Shown here: piece by piece, positions 15,759-24,297 of the stretch
Position numbering within the stretch: the first letter of the stretch is position 1
Layout of the letters: every line of letters starts with the position of its first letter
Origin: Pseudoxanthomonas composti
GTDB taxonomy: Bacteria > Pseudomonadota > Gammaproteobacteria > Xanthomonadales > Xanthomonadaceae
NCBI RefSeq assembly: GCF_004122095.1
Contig: NZ_SAWZ01000003.1
Location: 248,001-312,000, forward strand
Length of the DNA stretch: 64,000 bases
Direction: 5' to 3'
Position numbers and translations under genes: made by a program
Notes under the pieces: model-generated
The model's input: only the letters and a program-made list of their open reading frames with translations
Database searches by the model: none
What the model was told of the DNA's origin: nothing

Positions 15759-18098
15759 ATGCTGACACCGCGTCGCCGTATCGTCTTCGCGCTGGTCTGG
15801 CTGGCCGTGCTGGCAGGTGCGGCCTGGTGGCTGGGCGCCACCCTGCAGGTCTCCGGCGACCTGCGCAAGTTCATGCCGCAGGCGCGCACGCCGGCGCAGC
15901 GGCTGCTGATGGACGAGCTGGGCGAGGGCCCGGGCTCGCGCCTGCTGCTGATGTCCATCGCCGGCAGCGACCCGGCCACCCTGGCCAGGCAATCGCGCCA
16001 GCTGCAGCAGGCGCTGGCGGCCAACCCGGCCTTCCAGTTCGTGGCCAACGGGGGCGAGGCCTCGCTGGATGCCATGCCCCGGGAACTGCTGCCGTACCGC
16101 TATCTGCTGACCGAGCGCTACGACCAACAGCCGCTGGGCGTGGAGGCGTTGCGCGCGGCCCTGGACGAACGTCTGCAGGACCTGGGCTCGCCGGCCGCCG
16201 CGATGGTGGAACCGATGATCCCCAGCGACCCGACGCTGGAAACGCTGGCCGTGGCCGAGCAGCTGCAGCCGGCCGGTGGTCCGCAGCAGCGCCAGGGCGT
16301 GTGGTTCGACAAGGCGGGCACCTCGGCGCTGCTGGTCGCGCAGACGCGCGCGGCCGGCTTCGACCCCACCGGGCAGGAACTGGCCGTGGGCGCGATCCAC
16401 GCCGCCTTCGCCGCGATCGCCAAGGGCAGCGGCAGCCAGCTGGTGCTGACCGGGCCGGGCGCGTTCTCGGTGGAAATCGGCGGCCGCACCCAGGCCGAGG
16501 CGCAGTGGATCGGCACCCTGGACACCGTGGGGCTGGTGCTGCTGCTGCTGATCGCCTACCGCAGCTGGAAGATCCCGGTGCTGGGCGTGCTGCCGCTGGC
16601 CAGTGCCGGACTGGCGGGGCTGGCCGCGGTGGCGCTGCTGTTCGAAGGCGTGCACGGCATCACCGTGGCCTTCGGCTTCACCTTGATCGGCGTGGTGCAG
16701 GACTACCCGATCCACCTCTTCAGCCACCAGCGCCCCGGCCTGTCGCCGCGGCTCAATGCGCGCCTGCTGTGGCCGACCCTGGCTACCGGCGTGGTCGCCA
16801 CCTGCATCGCCTATGTGACCTTCCTGTTCTCAGGCGTGGACGGGCTGCGCCAGCTGGCGGTGTTCACCATCGCCGGCCTGGCGACCGCGGCGCTGACCAC
16901 GCGCCTGCTGCTGCCGGCGCTGATCGATCCGGCGCAGCGCGATTTCGCCGACTCGCCGCGCCTGGCGTGGCTGTGGCGGGCCATCGCGCGCCTGCCGCGT
17001 CCGCGCTGGACCCTGGCCCTGCTGGCGCTGGCCGCGGTGGCGGTCATTGCCCTGCGCCCGGGCGCGTTCTGGGAGAACGACCTGTCCAAGCTGACGCCGG
17101 TGCCGCCCGAGGCGCTGGCGCGCGATGCCCATCTGCGCGGCGAGCTGGGCGCGCCGGACGTGCGCTACCTGCTGGCGGTGCAGGCTGGCGACGAACAGGC
17201 CGCGCTGCAGGCGTCCGAGGCCCTGCGCGGGCGCCTGGACACGCTGGTGCGCGAAGGCGCCCTGGCCGGCTACGACATGTCCGCCCGCTACCTGCCCAGC
17301 GAGGAGCGCCAGCGCATGCGCCAGGCGCGGCTGCCGGACCCGCTGTACGCCGGTGCCATGCTGGCGCGCGCAACTGAAGGCTCGCCGTTCCGGCCGGAAG
17401 CCTTCGCTCCGTTCCTGGCCGACCTGGAGACGGCGCGCACCGCGCACCCGCTGCGGCCCTCGGACCTGGTCGGCACGCCGCTGGCCAGCTCGGTCCAGGG
17501 CCTGCTGCTGGACCAGGGCCAGCACGTGACCGCGCTGGTGTCCCTGGTCGGGCTGAGCCGCCCGGAGACGCTGCGCCAGGCCCTGCAGGGCACCGACGCG
17601 CAGCTGATGGATCTGAAGGAAGCCTCCGAATCGCTGGTCACCGCCTACCGCGGGCGCGTCCTGGGCGCGCTGGGCGTGGCGGCGCTGCTGCTGGCGCTGA
17701 CCGTGGCCATCGCCCTGCGCGAGCCGCGCCGCATCGCGCGCGTGCTGCTGCCGATGGCCCTGACCACCTTGCTGATCGTGGCGGTGCTGCGCCTGTTCGG
17801 GGTGGAGCTGAACCTGTTCCACCTGATCGCCCTGATCCTGGCCGCCGGACTCGGGCTGGACTACGCGCTGTTCTTCGACCATGCCGGCGATGACCGCCAC
17901 GACCAGCTGCGTACGCTGCATGCGCTGATCGTGTGCAGCCTGATGACGGTGCTGGTGTTCGCGCTGCTGGGCATGTCCAGCATCCCGGTGCTGCGCGCCA
18001 TCGGCGTGACGGTGACGCTGGGGGTGGTGTTCAACTTCGTGCTGGCCCTGCTGGTCTCGCGCGAGCATGTCGAGGAGGACGCCCATGCAGGACCGTGA
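15759..18098 (+). CDS. MMPL/RND-family exporter of the pigment cluster
   Basis: This 779-residue RND-superfamily permease has the MMPL layout. One N-terminal helix (7-27) is followed by a periplasmic loop to about 250, a five-helix block (about 250-385), a second periplasmic loop (about 430-625) and a second five-helix block to the end. 'GLGLDYALFF' near residue 700 matches the intramembrane acidic site of MMPL pumps. It should pass the finished aryl polyene, or a lipid-linked form, to the LolA-like carrier encoded just upstream. A GTG at 15753 is an equally possible start, adding two residues. The 3' end overlaps the next gene by 14 nt. Confidence 0.9.
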   Translation: MLTPRRRIVFALVWLAVLAGAAWWLGATLQVSGDLRKFMPQARTPAQRLLMDELGEGPGSRLLLMSIAGSDPATLARQSRQLQQALAANPAFQFVANGGEASLDAMPRELLPYRYLLTERYDQQPLGVEALRAALDERLQDLGSPAAAMVEPMIPSDPTLETLAVAEQLQPAGGPQQRQGVWFDKAGTSALLVAQTRAAGFDPTGQELAVGAIHAAFAAIAKGSGSQLVLTGPGAFSVEIGGRTQAEAQWIGTLDTVGLVLLLLIAYRSWKIPVLGVLPLASAGLAGLAAVALLFEGVHGITVAFGFTLIGVVQDYPIHLFSHQRPGLSPRLNARLLWPTLATGVVATCIAYVTFLFSGVDGLRQLAVFTIAGLATAALTTRLLLPALIDPAQRDFADSPRLAWLWRAIARLPRPRWTLALLALAAVAVIALRPGAFWENDLSKLTPVPPEALARDAHLRGELGAPDVRYLLAVQAGDEQAALQASEALRGRLDTLVREGALAGYDMSARYLPSEERQRMRQARLPDPLYAGAMLARATEGSPFRPEAFAPFLADLETARTAHPLRPSDLVGTPLASSVQGLLLDQGQHVTALVSLVGLSRPETLRQALQGTDAQLMDLKEASESLVTAYRGRVLGALGVAALLLALTVAIALREPRRIARVLLPMALTTLLIVAVLRLFGVELNLFHLIALILAAGLGLDYALFFDHAGDDRHDQLRTLHALIVCSLMTVLVFALLGMSSIPVLRAIGVTVTLGVVFNFVLALLVSREHVEEDAHAGP

Positions 18099-18555
18099 GG
18101 CGATCGCGCGGCTGATTCCCCACCAGGGCCTGATGTGCCTGTGGGAGCAGGTGGAGCAATGGGATGCCGCGCGCATCGTGCTGCGCAGCCACGGCCACCG
18201 CGATCCAGCGCATCCGCTGCGCTCCCAGGGCGTGCTGCGCGCGCTGCATCTGTGCGAGTACGGCGCGCAGGCCATGGCCGTGCACGGTGGCCTGCTGGGC
18301 CAGGCCAGCGGCGCGCCGGTGCGCCCGGGCATGCTGGTGGCGCTGCGCGCGGTGCAGCTGCACGTTGATTTCATCGATGACCTGCCCGGCGCGCTGCGCT
18401 GCCAGGCCGAGGTGCTGATGCAGTCCGAGGACAGCCAGCAGTACCACTTCCGCATCACTCACGAGCCCGGCTTTGGCACGGCCACGCTGCTGGCCGAAGG
18501 CCGCGCCTCGGTGATGCTGGGCGCGCCGACACCCTCTGAAGGAGACAGGGCATGA
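18085..18555 (+). CDS. Hotdog-fold beta-hydroxyacyl-ACP dehydratase-like protein
   Basis: This 156-residue protein is the second dehydratase-type hotdog protein of the locus ('ARLIPHQGLMCLWEQVEQWD', residues 6-25, with the IPHQ start typical of the longer aryl-polyene dehydratases). It would act with the FabG-like reductase next door. AGGAGG lies 8 nt before the ATG at 18085. An upstream in-frame ATG at 18067 inside the exporter gene is less likely. The stop overlaps the reductase start by 4 nt (18552-18555). Confidence 0.85.
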   Translation: MQDREAIARLIPHQGLMCLWEQVEQWDAARIVLRSHGHRDPAHPLRSQGVLRALHLCEYGAQAMAVHGGLLGQASGAPVRPGMLVALRAVQLHVDFIDDLPGALRCQAEVLMQSEDSQQYHFRITHEPGFGTATLLAEGRASVMLGAPTPSEGDRA

Positions 18556-19283
18556 ACCACAGTCCGCGACGCGCACTGGTGACAGGCGGCAGTGGCGATC
18601 TGGGCGGTGCGATCTGCCGCAGGCTGGCCGCCGACGGCTTACACGTGATCGTGCACGCCAACGGCAATCTGGCGCGGGCGCAGGCGGTGGTCGAGGCGAT
18701 CGCGCAGGCCGGCGGCAGCGCCCAGGCGGTGGCCTTCGACCTGGCCGATGGCGAGGCCAGTGCGGCGGCAGTGGCCACATTGCTGGAACAGGGGCCGGTG
18801 CAGGTGGTGGTCAACAACGCCGGCATCCACGACGACGCGCCGATGGCCGGCATGCGCGCCGAGCAGTGGCATCGGGTGATCGACGTGTCGCTGCACGGCT
18901 TCTTCCACGTCACCCAGCCGCTGCTGCTGCCGATGGCGCGCACGCGCTGGGGCCGGGTGGTGTGCATCTCATCTGTGGCCGCGGTCATCGGCAACCGGGG
19001 CCAGACCAACTACGCCGCGGCCAAGGCCGCGCTGCACGGGGCGACCAAGTCCCTGGCGCGCGAGATGGCCAGCCGTGGCATCACCGCCAATGTCGTGGCG
19101 CCCGGGGTGATCGAGGGGGCGATGATCGGCGAAAGCTTTCCGCCCGAGGCGATCAAGCAGCTGGTGCCGGCCGGCCGTGCCGGCAAGGCCGGGGAAGTGG
19201 CCGCGCTGGTGGGCTTCCTGTGTTCGGATGCGGCCGGCTACATCAATGGCCAGGTGATCGGCGTCAACGGCGGCATGGGCTGA
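18552..19283 (+). CDS. 3-oxoacyl-ACP reductase (FabG-like SDR) of the pigment cluster
   Basis: This 243-residue short-chain dehydrogenase would reduce 3-oxoacyl-ACP with NADPH during polyene extension. It shows the cofactor site 'TGGSGDLGGAI' (residues 11-21), 'NNAGIH' near residue 92, and the Ser-Tyr-Lys triad with 'YAAAKAALHG' near 155. The FabG-type end is 'GYINGQVIGVNGGMG'. It is the last gene of the rightward operon. A GC-rich hairpin follows the stop within 10 nt. Confidence 0.92.
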   Translation: MNHSPRRALVTGGSGDLGGAICRRLAADGLHVIVHANGNLARAQAVVEAIAQAGGSAQAVAFDLADGEASAAAVATLLEQGPVQVVVNNAGIHDDAPMAGMRAEQWHRVIDVSLHGFFHVTQPLLLPMARTRWGRVVCISSVAAVIGNRGQTNYAAAKAALHGATKSLAREMASRGITANVVAPGVIEGAMIGESFPPEAIKQLVPAGRAGKAGEVAALVGFLCSDAAGYINGQVIGVNGGMG

Positions 19284-19292
19284 AGCGGCAGG

Positions 19293-19314
19293 GCGCATCG
19301 CTTTGCCGATGCGC
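19293..19314 (+). terminator. Hairpin after the pigment reductase gene
   Basis: A perfect 8-bp stem (GCGCATCG / CGATGCGC) with a 6-nt loop lies 10 nt past the stop of the reductase gene and ends the long rightward operon. There is no U-tract, so it may mark RNA end protection or Rho-assisted termination rather than a strong intrinsic terminator. Confidence 0.5.
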
Positions 19315-19399
19315 GTCGCGGCCTTGCTCCGAAGGTGAGGCCGGACTGAAAGGCGAGAGTCGACCCTGTGGGAGCGGCTTCAGGGGTGACGCCAGGCCT

Positions 19400-21019
19400 T
19401 CAGGCCGCGCTCGAATACCAGCACGCCTCCAGCGACGCGCTTACCGTCGAGTCGTCCTGCAGCAGCGCGGTGATGCCGTGGTCATCGATGTCCGGGTGCG
19501 CCTGGCGCGCCTGCTGCAGCAGCTCGGCGGCCAGGGCGCCCATGCGCAGCACGTTGCGCTGCGCGCGCTGCAGGAAGGTGTCGGCGTCGGGATGGTCCTG
19601 CAGCTCGCCATTGAGCGCCCGGAACCAATCGATGTGGTACTGGTCCAGCAGGCGCCCGCCGGACTGCGGCTCGGCGGGGTTGCGCGCGCTCCAGTCGCGC
19701 AGCAGCGCCTGCACGGACAGGTTGAGGTCGCGCGCGCGCAGGAAGTCGGGCTTCAGGCGGCCGAGCAGGCCGATGTCGGTGATGTGCCCGCTGCAGTACA
19801 GCGGCGCCAGCAGCGACCAGTAGTAGGTGTAGTCCCAGATCACCTTCAGCGGCATGACCTGCGCATCGCCAAAGATCGGGTACTGATCCTGGTAGAGCGT
19901 CAGGGTGTTCTCGTAGAAGGAGAAATACAGCTGCTGGTACAGCTCGGCATGCGGGGCAAAGGACTTGCCGGCGCGGTCGCGGCCGATCAGCTCGCAGATG
20001 TAGGTGTTGGAGATGGCGATGAAATCGCTGCCCGGCGAATAGAACGGGTCCAGGAACACCCCGGCCTCGCCGGTCAGGGCCCAGCGGTCGGCCGAGAACA
20101 CCTGCTTGCAGCCGTAGGAGAAGTTGCGCAGGAACAGGAAGTCCTGCAGCCGGTGCTCGCTGGCGTCCAGCGTACGCGCCACCTGCGGCTGGTGCTCGCG
20201 CAGCCAGGCCATGGCCTTGTCGTGGGTGTTCATCGTCTCCAGCGGATGCATGCGCGCATCGCAGACGATGCCCAGCGAATGGGCGCCGGAGGACAGCGGG
20301 ATCAGCCAGAACCAGTAGCCCGGCCCGCACATGTGATTGGTCGAGCGCCAGCGATCGGGCGGGGTGCAGCGCTGCAGCCAGGACGGATCGGAGGACCAGC
20401 TGTTGGGGTCCACCAGCCCTTCCACCCGCCACCACACCGCATTGGCGTTGTGCGCATTGTCCTGGGCCAGGCCCAGCTTGCGCTTGAGCAGCCCGGCACG
20501 GCCGCTGGCATCGACCACCCAGCGCGCCTGCAGCGCGCCGGCCTGGCCCTGCTGCTCGAACCGCACCACGTGGTCGCCTTCCCCGTCGGCCAGGTCCACG
20601 CCGCGTACGCTGCAGCCATCGACGAAGCCCACGCCCAGGGCGCGCGCATGCTCACCGAGGTAGTTCTCGAAACGGCCGCGATCGATCTGCCAGGAAGGCG
20701 TGGGCAGCAGGCGGCTGACGCCCAGCTCGGTGCAGCGGTCGATGTCCTTGCGGCCATCGGAAAAGAAGAAGCGGAAGCCGAACTTGCGGATCTGCGCCGA
20801 TTCCAGGTGCTCGCGCAGGCCCAGCACTTCGGCGAAATAGTGCGCCCCGATCTCCACGCTGGATTCGCCGACCTTGAAGGCGGCCTCGCGCACCGGATGC
20901 TGGCGGCGTTCCAGCACGGTCACGGCCATGTCCGGATCGCGCTGCTTGAGCTGGATGGCCAGGGTCAGCCCGGCCAGGCCACCTCCGGTGATGACGACAT
21001 CGGCGCGCGTTGCATTCAT
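19400..21019 (-). CDS. Halogenase-like FAD-dependent oxidoreductase of the pigment cluster (2)
   Basis: This 539-residue flavoprotein is the second halogenase-like enzyme of the locus. The FAD fold is GGGLAG (12-17), and 'FKVGESSVEIG' (48-58) resembles the halogenase GES element. WxWxIP is present as 'WFWLIP' (235-240), and 'EAGVFLDPFYSPGSDFI' follows near residue 320. It may halogenate or desaturate the pigment chain. Its start overlaps the end of the glycosyltransferase gene by 4 nt, and it closes the leftward four-gene operon. It shares only the motif skeleton with the flavoprotein at 10513-11880, so the two are unlikely to be a recent duplication. Confidence 0.85.
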   Translation of the reverse strand: MNATRADVVITGGGLAGLTLAIQLKQRDPDMAVTVLERRQHPVREAAFKVGESSVEIGAHYFAEVLGLREHLESAQIRKFGFRFFFSDGRKDIDRCTELGVSRLLPTPSWQIDRGRFENYLGEHARALGVGFVDGCSVRGVDLADGEGDHVVRFEQQGQAGALQARWVVDASGRAGLLKRKLGLAQDNAHNANAVWWRVEGLVDPNSWSSDPSWLQRCTPPDRWRSTNHMCGPGYWFWLIPLSSGAHSLGIVCDARMHPLETMNTHDKAMAWLREHQPQVARTLDASEHRLQDFLFLRNFSYGCKQVFSADRWALTGEAGVFLDPFYSPGSDFIAISNTYICELIGRDRAGKSFAPHAELYQQLYFSFYENTLTLYQDQYPIFGDAQVMPLKVIWDYTYYWSLLAPLYCSGHITDIGLLGRLKPDFLRARDLNLSVQALLRDWSARNPAEPQSGGRLLDQYHIDWFRALNGELQDHPDADTFLQRAQRNVLRMGALAAELLQQARQAHPDIDDHGITALLQDDSTVSASLEACWYSSAA

Positions 21020-21840
21020 GGGGCGGCGTGGTTTCGCGGCGAGGTGGACACGGTATCAAATTCGCCGGAAGGGTCGTCGATCAGCGGCGGGTGGGCGCGG
21101 GTGCGCCGGTATTCGCGGATCACATGGCCGTAGGCCCAGACCTGGGCCACCACATGCGAGGTGATCTTCCACAGGTCGCGCACCAGCCGGAAGTGGCTCT
21201 TGCGGAAGGTGCCCGGGGCTTCCAGGTGCATGTAGCGCGTCTCGATCGGCACGGCCACCACGCGCGCGCCGGTGCGGCGCGCGGCGGAGATCAGCATCTG
21301 CGCCTCGAACACGAAGCCTTCGCCGGCCACGTCCTGCAGCTCGAACACGGCCTTGGGATACAGGCGCTGACCGCTCTGGCTGTCCACCAGGCGGAAGCCG
21401 CAGCCCCAGGCGATGCCCCAATCGCCGAAGTCGTTGCCGATGCGGCGGATGAAGGGCTGGCTGGCGCGCTTGCGCAGGCGCGCGCCGACGATGACCGCGC
21501 CGGGGTGGCGGTTGGCCGCGGCGATCAGGCGCGGGATGTCGGCCGCATCGTGCTGGCCGTCGCCATCCATGGTGAGCACCGCCTGCGCGCCCTGGCGCCC
21601 GGCCTCGGCAAAGCCGCTGCGCAGCGCCGCGCCCTTGCCCAGGCGGCGCGGATGCCGCAGCACCGTAACCGGCAGGTCGGCGATGCGCTCGACCGTGTCG
21701 TCGTCCGAACCATCGTCGACCACGATCACCCGCGGGCAGTGCGCCAGGGCGTCGGCGACCACCTGGCGAATGCGCAGCGCCTCGTTGAGCGCTGGCACCA
21801 CCACCGCGACATGGTCGGCGGTCAGCGTCGTGGCGCTCAT
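21016..21840 (-). CDS. Family 2 glycosyltransferase of the pigment cluster
   Basis: This 274-residue GT-A glycosyltransferase resembles dolichyl-phosphate mannose synthase-type enzymes. Visible motifs are 'VVVPALNEALRI' (13-24), 'VDDGSDDDTVE' (41-51) and the metal-binding 'TMDGDGQHD' (90-98). A basic tail has no membrane helices. It may add the sugar or glycerol-linked head group that some aryl polyenes carry. It is joined by 4-nt stop/start overlaps to the ketosynthase-like gene upstream and the flavoprotein gene downstream. Confidence 0.88.
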   Translation of the reverse strand: MSATTLTADHVAVVVPALNEALRIRQVVADALAHCPRVIVVDDGSDDDTVERIADLPVTVLRHPRRLGKGAALRSGFAEAGRQGAQAVLTMDGDGQHDAADIPRLIAAANRHPGAVIVGARLRKRASQPFIRRIGNDFGDWGIAWGCGFRLVDSQSGQRLYPKAVFELQDVAGEGFVFEAQMLISAARRTGARVVAVPIETRYMHLEAPGTFRKSHFRLVRDLWKITSHVVAQVWAYGHVIREYRRTRAHPPLIDDPSGEFDTVSTSPRNHAAP

Positions 21841-22619
21841 GGCGCGAGTACCGTGCGCAGCGTGCTGTGCGCGCTTGCCTCCAGCACGCAGTCACCGCCC
21901 CCTGCCGCCAGGAGTTCGAACAGCGGCAGCATCGGCGCCATCGCATTGCCCGCGGCAAAGCGCTGCAGTGCGCCCGGCGGACTCGGCGTGCCGTCCGCTT
22001 CGATGGAGATGTGAAGGCGCGGGCCATCGCCGGCGCCGGTGAGCACCAGCGCGCCGCCCAGCAGGCCTTCGCTGCGCGAGACCCGGCCCAGCGGCCCGGT
22101 GGACTGGCTGTCGTAACCCACCACCAGCACCGCCTCGGTGCCGGTGGCGACCTGCACCATGGCCTCGATCAGGCCCTGGGCGAAGCTGCCGTGCAGGGCG
22201 CTGATGGCGGTGCTGGGGGCGTGCGTGCCGGCGCCGATGGTCCAGTAGCCGGCGGCGGCGTTGTGGACCGAGTTGTGGAAGCGGATCGGCGAGAGGCTGG
22301 TGGGGTCTTCGGCCAGCGTGCGGCACATGTAGTCGGTGATGGCCAGATCGCCGTGGGTGGAGGTGAACACTGAGGGCAGGGTGGCGATGTCGCGGCCGGC
22401 GGCGTGGCAGGCGGCCAGGGCCACCTCCAGCGCCACGGCGACCGTCTCAGGGGCCCGGCGGCGCTCGTTGGGCGCCAGCAGCTGCGGCGCCGGACGCGCA
22501 GGCGCGGACTCCGGCGTGCTGCCCTCGGCGATGAAGGCGCGGGCGGTCTCCCAGCTGGGCAGACCCTTGCACCAGAAGCCGACGCCCTGGACGTGTGCGG
22601 AAAGGACCTGGGCCATCAT
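21837..22619 (-). CDS. Beta-ketoacyl synthase-like protein (chain-length-factor type)
   Basis: This 260-residue protein resembles the short ketosynthase-like partner found beside the main ketosynthase in aryl-polyene clusters. It keeps the thiolase-like core ('VFTSTHGDLAITDYMCRTL', 'FHNSVHNAAAGYWTIG'), but I see no Cys-Ser active-site nucleophile in the usual place. It probably forms a heterodimer that sets chain length rather than condensing itself. The start ATG at 22619 overlaps the previous stop by 4 nt; a second ATG follows directly. The stop overlaps the glycosyltransferase start by 4 nt. Confidence 0.85.
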   Translation of the reverse strand: MMAQVLSAHVQGVGFWCKGLPSWETARAFIAEGSTPESAPARPAPQLLAPNERRRAPETVAVALEVALAACHAAGRDIATLPSVFTSTHGDLAITDYMCRTLAEDPTSLSPIRFHNSVHNAAAGYWTIGAGTHAPSTAISALHGSFAQGLIEAMVQVATGTEAVLVVGYDSQSTGPLGRVSRSEGLLGGALVLTGAGDGPRLHISIEADGTPSPPGALQRFAAGNAMAPMLPLFELLAAGGGDCVLEASAHSTLRTVLAP

Positions 22620-23812
22620 GCGCGGCCGAACACCAGCGCGCAGTTGTTGCCGCCGAAGCCGAAGGAATTGTTCATGGCGTACTTCACCGGGCGGGTTTCG
22701 GGCGCGAAGCGGATCTGCGGCCCGCAGGCCGGGTCGGGTTGCTCGCTGTTGAGTGTGCCGGGCAGCTGCCCATCGGCCAGCGCGATGAGCGCGAAGACCG
22801 ATTCGACGATGCCGGCCGCGCCCAGGGTGTGGCCGGTCCAGGCCTTGGTCGAGGCCGCATGCAGGCTGGGCGGGAACAGCGCCGCCACCGCCAGGGCCTC
22901 GACCGAGTCGTTGGCCGGGGTCGAGGTGCCGTGCAGGTTGAGGTAGTCCAGCTCGCCCGCCTCGATGCCCGCGCGCGCCAGCGCATCGCGCATGGCCAGC
23001 TGCGCGCCCAGGCCCTGCGGATGCGGCGCGGACATGTGGTGGGCATCGCTGGATTCGCCATAGCCGCACAGCTGCAGGGCGTCGGCATCGGCGTCCTGCA
23101 CGCGTTGCAGCAGCGCAAAGCCACCGGCCTCGCCCAGCGAAAGCCCGTCGCGGCGCGCATCGAAGGGACGGCAGCGCTGGGTGGACACCAGCTGCAGCGA
23201 GTTGAAGCCGAACAGCACGCTGCCGCACAGCGTGTCCACGCCGCCGACCAGGGCCGCATCGACCAGCCCGGTCTGGATCAGCCGCGCGGCCTGCGCGAAC
23301 ACCTTGGCGCTGGAGGAGCACGCGGTGGCCACGGTGATGCAGGGCCCGGCCAGCCCGGTGGCGTGCTGGACGAAGTCGCCCAGCGAATGCGGCGTGTGCA
23401 CGATGGGGCGCTGCAGGTCCTCGGGGAAACACTCGCCCTGTTCGTCCTGCTGCAGCCGCGTGTAGGCCTCCTCGCTAGCGCCGATGCTGGACGTTGAGGT
23501 GCCCATCACTACGGCCACGCGGCCGGCGCCGTGGCGCTCGCGCGCAGCCGCCACCGCCTGGGCCATGCCGTCCTGCTGCAGCGCCAGCCAGGCCAGGCGG
23601 TTGTTGCGGCAATCCCAATCGGCCAGATGCGCTGGCAGCTGCACGTCCTCAACGCCCTCGACGCGGCCGATGTAGCAGGGCAGGCGCCCTTCGGGTCCGA
23701 AGTCGTTGGCGCGCAGGCCGCTGCGGCGCTGCTGCAGGCCCTGGCGCTGCGCCGACAGACCGGGGCCCAGGGCGGTGGTGGAGGTGAAATGGGTTACCGC
23801 CAGCGGCGTCAT
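22616..23812 (-). CDS. Beta-ketoacyl-ACP synthase (FabF-like) of the pigment cluster
   Basis: This 398-residue condensing enzyme extends the polyene chain. The active-site cysteine is in 'VATACSSSAKVF', and the two histidines are in 'NLHGTSTPAND' and 'WTGHTLGAAG'. The C-terminal loop 'NNSFGFGGNN' is typical of FabF/KAS II. It is the first gene of the leftward operon and is coupled to the chain-length-factor-like gene. The start is uncertain: ATG at 23812 is listed, and a GTG at 23839 would add nine residues. Neither has a strong ribosome site. The 227-nt divergent gap to the YcgL gene should hold the promoter. Confidence 0.9.
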   Translation of the reverse strand: MTPLAVTHFTSTTALGPGLSAQRQGLQQRRSGLRANDFGPEGRLPCYIGRVEGVEDVQLPAHLADWDCRNNRLAWLALQQDGMAQAVAAARERHGAGRVAVVMGTSTSSIGASEEAYTRLQQDEQGECFPEDLQRPIVHTPHSLGDFVQHATGLAGPCITVATACSSSAKVFAQAARLIQTGLVDAALVGGVDTLCGSVLFGFNSLQLVSTQRCRPFDARRDGLSLGEAGGFALLQRVQDADADALQLCGYGESSDAHHMSAPHPQGLGAQLAMRDALARAGIEAGELDYLNLHGTSTPANDSVEALAVAALFPPSLHAASTKAWTGHTLGAAGIVESVFALIALADGQLPGTLNSEQPDPACGPQIRFAPETRPVKYAMNNSFGFGGNNCALVFGRA

Positions 23813-24039
23813 CCGGGGCAAGGATTGCGATGAAGGCACGGCGATGGCTTGCTCTGGGCGATACGGAGGAGGGCGAGTATAGCCATCGCCCTGCAGCGGT
23901 CATGTCGCGGCCGGCCGCCGCTGCGCGTGAACGCTGCGCCCGCGCCGCCGCGCTGCACGTTCAGTTGCGCGGGTATCGCAGGGAGGGCATTTCGCGCACA
24001 ATTCAGGCCACTTTTCCAGCATGTTGCGGCATTGCCCGG

Positions 24040-24297
24040 ATGCAAGCCTACGTCTACAAGAGCCTGCGCAAGGCCGATACCTATGTGTACCTGGCGGCGC
24101 GCGACGATTTCGCGCGCGTACCCGAGCCGCTGCGCACGCAGCTGGGCGAGCTGCAGTTCGTGCTGGACGTGGCGCTGACGCCCGAGCGCAAGCTGGCGCG
24201 CGACGACGTCAAGGCCGTGCGCGCCAACCTGTCCGCGCACGGGTTCCACATCCAGTTCCCGCCGACCTGGGCCCTGAACGGCAGCGCCGATGCCTGA
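24040..24297 (+). CDS. YcgL domain protein
   Basis: This 85-residue cytosolic protein belongs to the YcgL family (DUF709). It begins 'MQAYVYKSLRKADTYVYL', matching the family's opening strand-helix pattern, and ends with 'FHIQFPPTWAL'. The family is conserved in gamma-proteobacteria; its biochemical function is not established as far as I know. It overlaps the following ankyrin gene by 8 nt, so the two are probably co-translated. An in-frame upstream extension starting at 23830 is rejected because it has no similarity to the family. Confidence 0.88.
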   Translation: MQAYVYKSLRKADTYVYLAARDDFARVPEPLRTQLGELQFVLDVALTPERKLARDDVKAVRANLSAHGFHIQFPPTWALNGSADA

